Shown here piece by piece: positions 5,025 through 5,646 of a DNA stretch of 5,646 bases (position 1 is the stretch's first letter; the number at the start of each line of letters is the position of its first letter). Source of the DNA: Thermomicrobiaceae bacterium (GTDB taxonomy: Bacteria > Chloroflexota > Chloroflexia > Thermomicrobiales > Thermomicrobiaceae); contig SKKR01000564.1 of NCBI GenBank assembly GCA_007123655.1, forward strand, positions 1 through 5,646. The letters run 5' to 3'. The notes below the pieces were generated by a model that made no database searches, was not told the DNA's origin, and saw nothing but the letters and a program-made list of their open reading frames with translations. The translations under genes were made by a program, and so were the position numbers.

Positions 5025-5646
5025 GCGAACGATTCGCGGTAATCACCTTCCCCGGCAGTAACGGCGAACATGACGCGCTCAAAGCGGTCGAACTGGGGCT
5101 CGGTAAATCGGTTGAAGCCGTCTGGTACAAGGAGACCTCGCTCGATCGGTTCGACTTCCTGTTGCTCCCCGGAGGGTTCTCGTATGGCGATTATCTCCGG
5201 CCAGGGGCCATCGCCAGGTTCGCGCCGATCATGTCAGCCGTGGAACGGTTTGCCGCGTCGGGCGGGCCAGTGCTCGGGATCTGCAACGGATTTCAGGTGC
5301 TGACCGAAGCGGGACTCCTGCCGGGAGCGCTGTTGCGAAATCAGTCGCTGGAGTTTCGGTGTTCGTGGCTGCACGTACGTGTTGAGGACGATTCAACCCC
5401 GTGGACCAGTGGGCTCACGCGAGGTGAGATCCTGCGCCTGCCGATCGCCCATGGAGATGGACGCTACTTCGCGAATCCCGGCGAGGTGAATGAACTCAAC
5501 AAAAATGGCCAGGTCGTCTTCCGGTACAGCACGGAGTCCGGCGAAATCGATCCGTCAGTGAACCCGAACGGGTCGGTGGACAACATCGCCGGGATTCGAA
5601 ACGCAGCGGGGAACGTCGTTGGTCTGATGCCCCATCCGGAACGCGC
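5021..5646 (+). CDS. purQ: Phosphoribosylformylglycinamidine synthase subunit PurQ, cut by right edge
   Basis: PurQ is the class I glutamine amidotransferase subunit of FGAM synthase; it supplies ammonia to PurL for converting FGAR to FGAM. The 208 visible codons read MSERFAVITFPGSN, then LLLPGGFSYGDYLRPGAIARFAPIM (48-71), and VLGICNGFQVL (84-94) with nucleophile Cys88. PIAHGDGRYF (141-150), NPNGSVDNIAG (181-191) and GLMPHPER (201-208) follow, the last carrying triad residues His205 and Glu207. Only about 20 C-terminal residues should be missing, since Bacillus PurQ has 227. The TTG start overlaps the purS stop. AAGGGAG (5005-5011) lies nine bases upstream, and the next residues align with the family N-terminus, so no other start fits better. 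The usual Cys-Asp after PGSN is replaced by Gly-Glu. purL is expected immediately downstream. Confidence 0.97.
   Translation, partial: MSERFAVITFPGSNGEHDALKAVELGLGKSVEAVWYKETSLDRFDFLLLPGGFSYGDYLRPGAIARFAPIMSAVERFAASGGPVLGICNGFQVLTEAGLLPGALLRNQSLEFRCSWLHVRVEDDSTPWTSGLTRGEILRLPIAHGDGRYFANPGEVNELNKNGQVVFRYSTESGEIDPSVNPNGSVDNIAGIRNAAGNVVGLMPHPER

Overview
This window comes from a bacterial chromosome of moderately high GC content (somewhat under 60% by eye). It holds two divergent transcription units separated by about 525 bp. The left unit, on the minus strand, is glmS (glucosamine-6-phosphate synthase, N-terminal part only). The right unit, on the plus strand, is a tight block mtaB-purB-purC-purS-purQ, with purQ cut by the right edge. 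It encodes a tRNA methylthiotransferase followed by four enzymes or subunits of de novo purine synthesis.

The most notable element lies in the apparently empty gap. Read on the minus strand, about 735-874 has the sequence and fold of a glmS ribozyme, the glucosamine-6-phosphate-dependent self-cleaving RNA class that controls glmS. Visible are the cleavage-site core (A874 | GCGCC), a perfect 8-bp P1, the GACGAGG core, the GGAGAC/GTCTCC helix enclosing CGAA/TTCG and GGCGGATG, a short P3, and a two-part P4 with A-rich internal loop and a GCGA tetraloop. A good sigma-70-type promoter (TTGAAG, 17 bp, TATAGT) sits about 65 bp upstream of the cleavage site on the same strand. The glmS transcript should therefore begin near 932, carry the ribozyme, run through a further 170 nt or so of leader, and start translation at ATG 565. 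A leader hairpin loop before the ribozyme is complementary to a segment after it, which may be a further tertiary contact.

On the plus side, a TATAAT at 1047-1052 probably drives mtaB and the pur genes as one operon. Gaps are 16 and 11 nt, then about 28 nt, then a 4-nt overlap. All four pur genes start at GTG or TTG. PurC is of the longer, ADE1-like type, and PurS/PurQ imply the three-protein FGAM synthase whose purL should lie just beyond the right edge.

Taxonomy is an inference. A glmS ribozyme, the PurSQL system and a Gram-positive-like pur cluster at this GC content suggest a Gram-positive-related lineage. I would test Chloroflexota (Thermomicrobia-like) first, then Deinococcota and high-GC Bacillota. 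I see no mobile element, CRISPR array, tRNA or rRNA.
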